Below, in pieces: positions 5,937-6,715 of a stretch of 6,715 bases of DNA. The DNA is from Prevotellaceae bacterium (GTDB taxonomy: Bacteria > Bacteroidota > Bacteroidia > Bacteroidales > UBA932): NCBI GenBank assembly GCA_031268055.1, contig JAIRXY010000134.1, forward strand, positions 1 through 6,715. Reading direction: 5' to 3'. Below the pieces are notes generated by a model, which was not told the DNA's origin, made no database searches, and worked only from the letters and a program-made list of their open reading frames with translations. The position numbers and the translations under genes are program-made. Positions within the stretch are counted from its first letter, which is position 1. Every line of letters begins with the position of its first letter.

Positions 5937-5986
5937 AAATAGCCGCTTTGTAAGCGCTTATCTGTAGCTCTGTGCAGTAGCTATTT
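5937..5986 (+). other. Branched inverted-repeat element before the GH3 gene
   Basis: AAATAGC (5937-5943) pairs with GCTATTT (5980-5986). Directly inside the 5' arm is a perfect hairpin CGCTT-TGT-AAGCG (5944-5956), and the rest contains CTGTGCAG, able to form a very small second hairpin. The whole could fold as a small multibranch RNA starting four bases after the esterase stop. No U-run follows. It may be an intercistronic stability or attenuation element; function is unknown. Confidence 0.4.
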
Positions 5987-6026
5987 CACAGAAATCCAAT
6001 GTACTCAAATTTTATTTTTAATTCTT

Positions 6027-6715
6027 ATGAAAAAAATAGCATTCATCTCAACAATTGTTTTTGCAGGAAGTACGCTGTTTTCCTGCGCGCAAAAAACGCC
6101 GCAGCTTGGCAAATCTTCTATCGACAAGGTAGCTGCAGCTATGACGCTGGAAGAAAAAGTACACCTGCTCATCGGTACGGGCATGGCGGGTGTTGGCGGC
6201 GGCGGCGGCAGCAACGCCGTGGTCGGCGAAACGGAAGACCTTGTTCCGGGCGCGGCAGGAACAACCTACCCCATTCCGCGCTTGGGCATTCCCTCCATTG
6301 TTTTGGCCGACGGCCCTGCGGGGCTGCGCATTGCGCCCACGCGCAACGGCGACAGCGCAACCTACTACTGCACCGCCTTTCCGGTAGGTACGCTGCTTGC
6401 TGCCACTTGGAACGGCGAGCTGGTTGAGCAGGTAGGCGAAGCCATCAGCAACGAGGTGCTCGAATACGGAGTGGACGTGCTGCTTGCCCCTGCGCTGAAC
6501 ATCCACCGCAATCCGCTGTGCGGACGCAACTTTGAGTACTACTCCGAAGACCCGCTGTTGAGCGGTAAAACGGCGGCGGCTATCGTGCGCGGCGTACAAA
6601 AAAACGGCGTGGGAACTTCCATCAAGCACTTTGCTGCCAACAACCAGGAAACCAACCGCCAGCGCAACGACGTTCGCGTGTCGCAGCGCGCCCTGCGCGA
6701 AATTTACCTCAAAGG
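6027..6715 (+). CDS. Glycoside hydrolase family 3 lipoprotein, N-terminal part (3' end outside window)
   Basis: The frame from ATG 6027 stays open to the window end, giving 229 full codons and two extra bases. [20 protein letters not shown] is a lipoprotein-type leader with C20 as the probable lipidated Cys. GH3 hallmarks follow: [11 protein letters not shown] (40-50), [18 protein letters not shown] (84-101; D95 in the substrate-binding region), [21 protein letters not shown] (148-168), FEYYSEDP (169-176) and [12 protein letters not shown] (200-211). The catalytic Asp of the SDW-type motif and the C-terminal acid/base domain would lie beyond the window. The motifs match the beta-glucosidase/beta-xylosidase group of GH3, which releases terminal sugars from the non-reducing end; which sugar cannot be decided. 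A five-Gly run (57-61) precedes the substrate loop. Its place after the esterases suggests it acts on deacylated products. A longer overlapping frame at 5999-6427 is spurious. Confidence 0.93.
   Translation, partial: MKKIAFISTIVFAGSTLFSCAQKTPQLGKSSIDKVAAAMTLEEKVHLLIGTGMAGVGGGGGSNAVVGETEDLVPGAAGTTYPIPRLGIPSIVLADGPAGLRIAPTRNGDSATYYCTAFPVGTLLAATWNGELVEQVGEAISNEVLEYGVDVLLAPALNIHRNPLCGRNFEYYSEDPLLSGKTAAAIVRGVQKNGVGTSIKHFAANNQETNRQRNDVRVSQRALREIYLK

Noticed and set aside
5937..5986. tRNA or cloverleaf gene
   Set aside because: The element is only 50 nt and has no acceptor end, T-loop sequence or anticodon arm of proper size.
5999..6427. 142-codon + strand frame overlapping the GH3 gene
   Set aside because: The GH3 frame from 6027 has a lipoprotein signal and several family motifs and runs through the window end. 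This other frame gives a low-complexity Arg/Gly/Cys-rich product.

Overview
The window looks like a chromosomal segment of a Bacteroidota bacterium, probably a fibre-degrading member of the Bacteroidales. The signs are: A/T-rich leaders without clear Shine-Dalgarno sites, candidate promoter boxes of the Bacteroides type (TTTG and TAnnTTTG), exported MKK-type precursors, and a GH3 enzyme whose motifs match the Bacteroidales subfamily I know. This assignment is inference. All supported genes are on the + strand. There is no tRNA, rRNA, CRISPR array, transposase or SusC/SusD pair.

Layout: (1) 1-1098 is the C-terminal part of a repeat-built, probably surface-exposed beta protein, closed by a strong intrinsic terminator at 1117-1153. 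(2) 1154-1402 is a non-coding leader of about 250 bp with two candidate promoters, three copies of the 7-mer GTTTACA/TGTAAAC and several inverted repeats. (3) 1403-6715 is a run of five genes with short spacers (55, 99, 23 and 94 bp). They encode an exported metallo-beta-lactamase-fold hydrolase, a lipoprotein type-B carboxylesterase, an exported CE1-type esterase, a second CE1-type esterase with an N-terminal E-set domain, and a lipoprotein GH3 glycosidase cut off by the window end.

How they may work together: all five carry export signals, so they should act in the periplasm or at a membrane surface. Three serine esterases next to a GH3 enzyme fit stepwise removal of acyl groups (acetyl, feruloyl or similar) from plant-derived oligosaccharides or glycosides, followed by exo-cleavage of the sugar. 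The hydrolase at 1403 may open a lactone or ester in the same pathway. No clear promoter is visible downstream of the 1154-1402 leader, so one transcript is the simplest reading. Three of the four spacers hold an inverted repeat without a U-run, so differential mRNA processing or stability is possible.

Most unusual points: the carboxylesterase has Asp where the family's catalytic Glu normally sits and appears to lack about 60 residues just after it; the leader holds a recurring GTTTACA element; and one spacer contains three perfect GAAAATTT units. I see no clear sign of a wholly new system; this reads as an accessory carbohydrate-esterase locus with some odd details.
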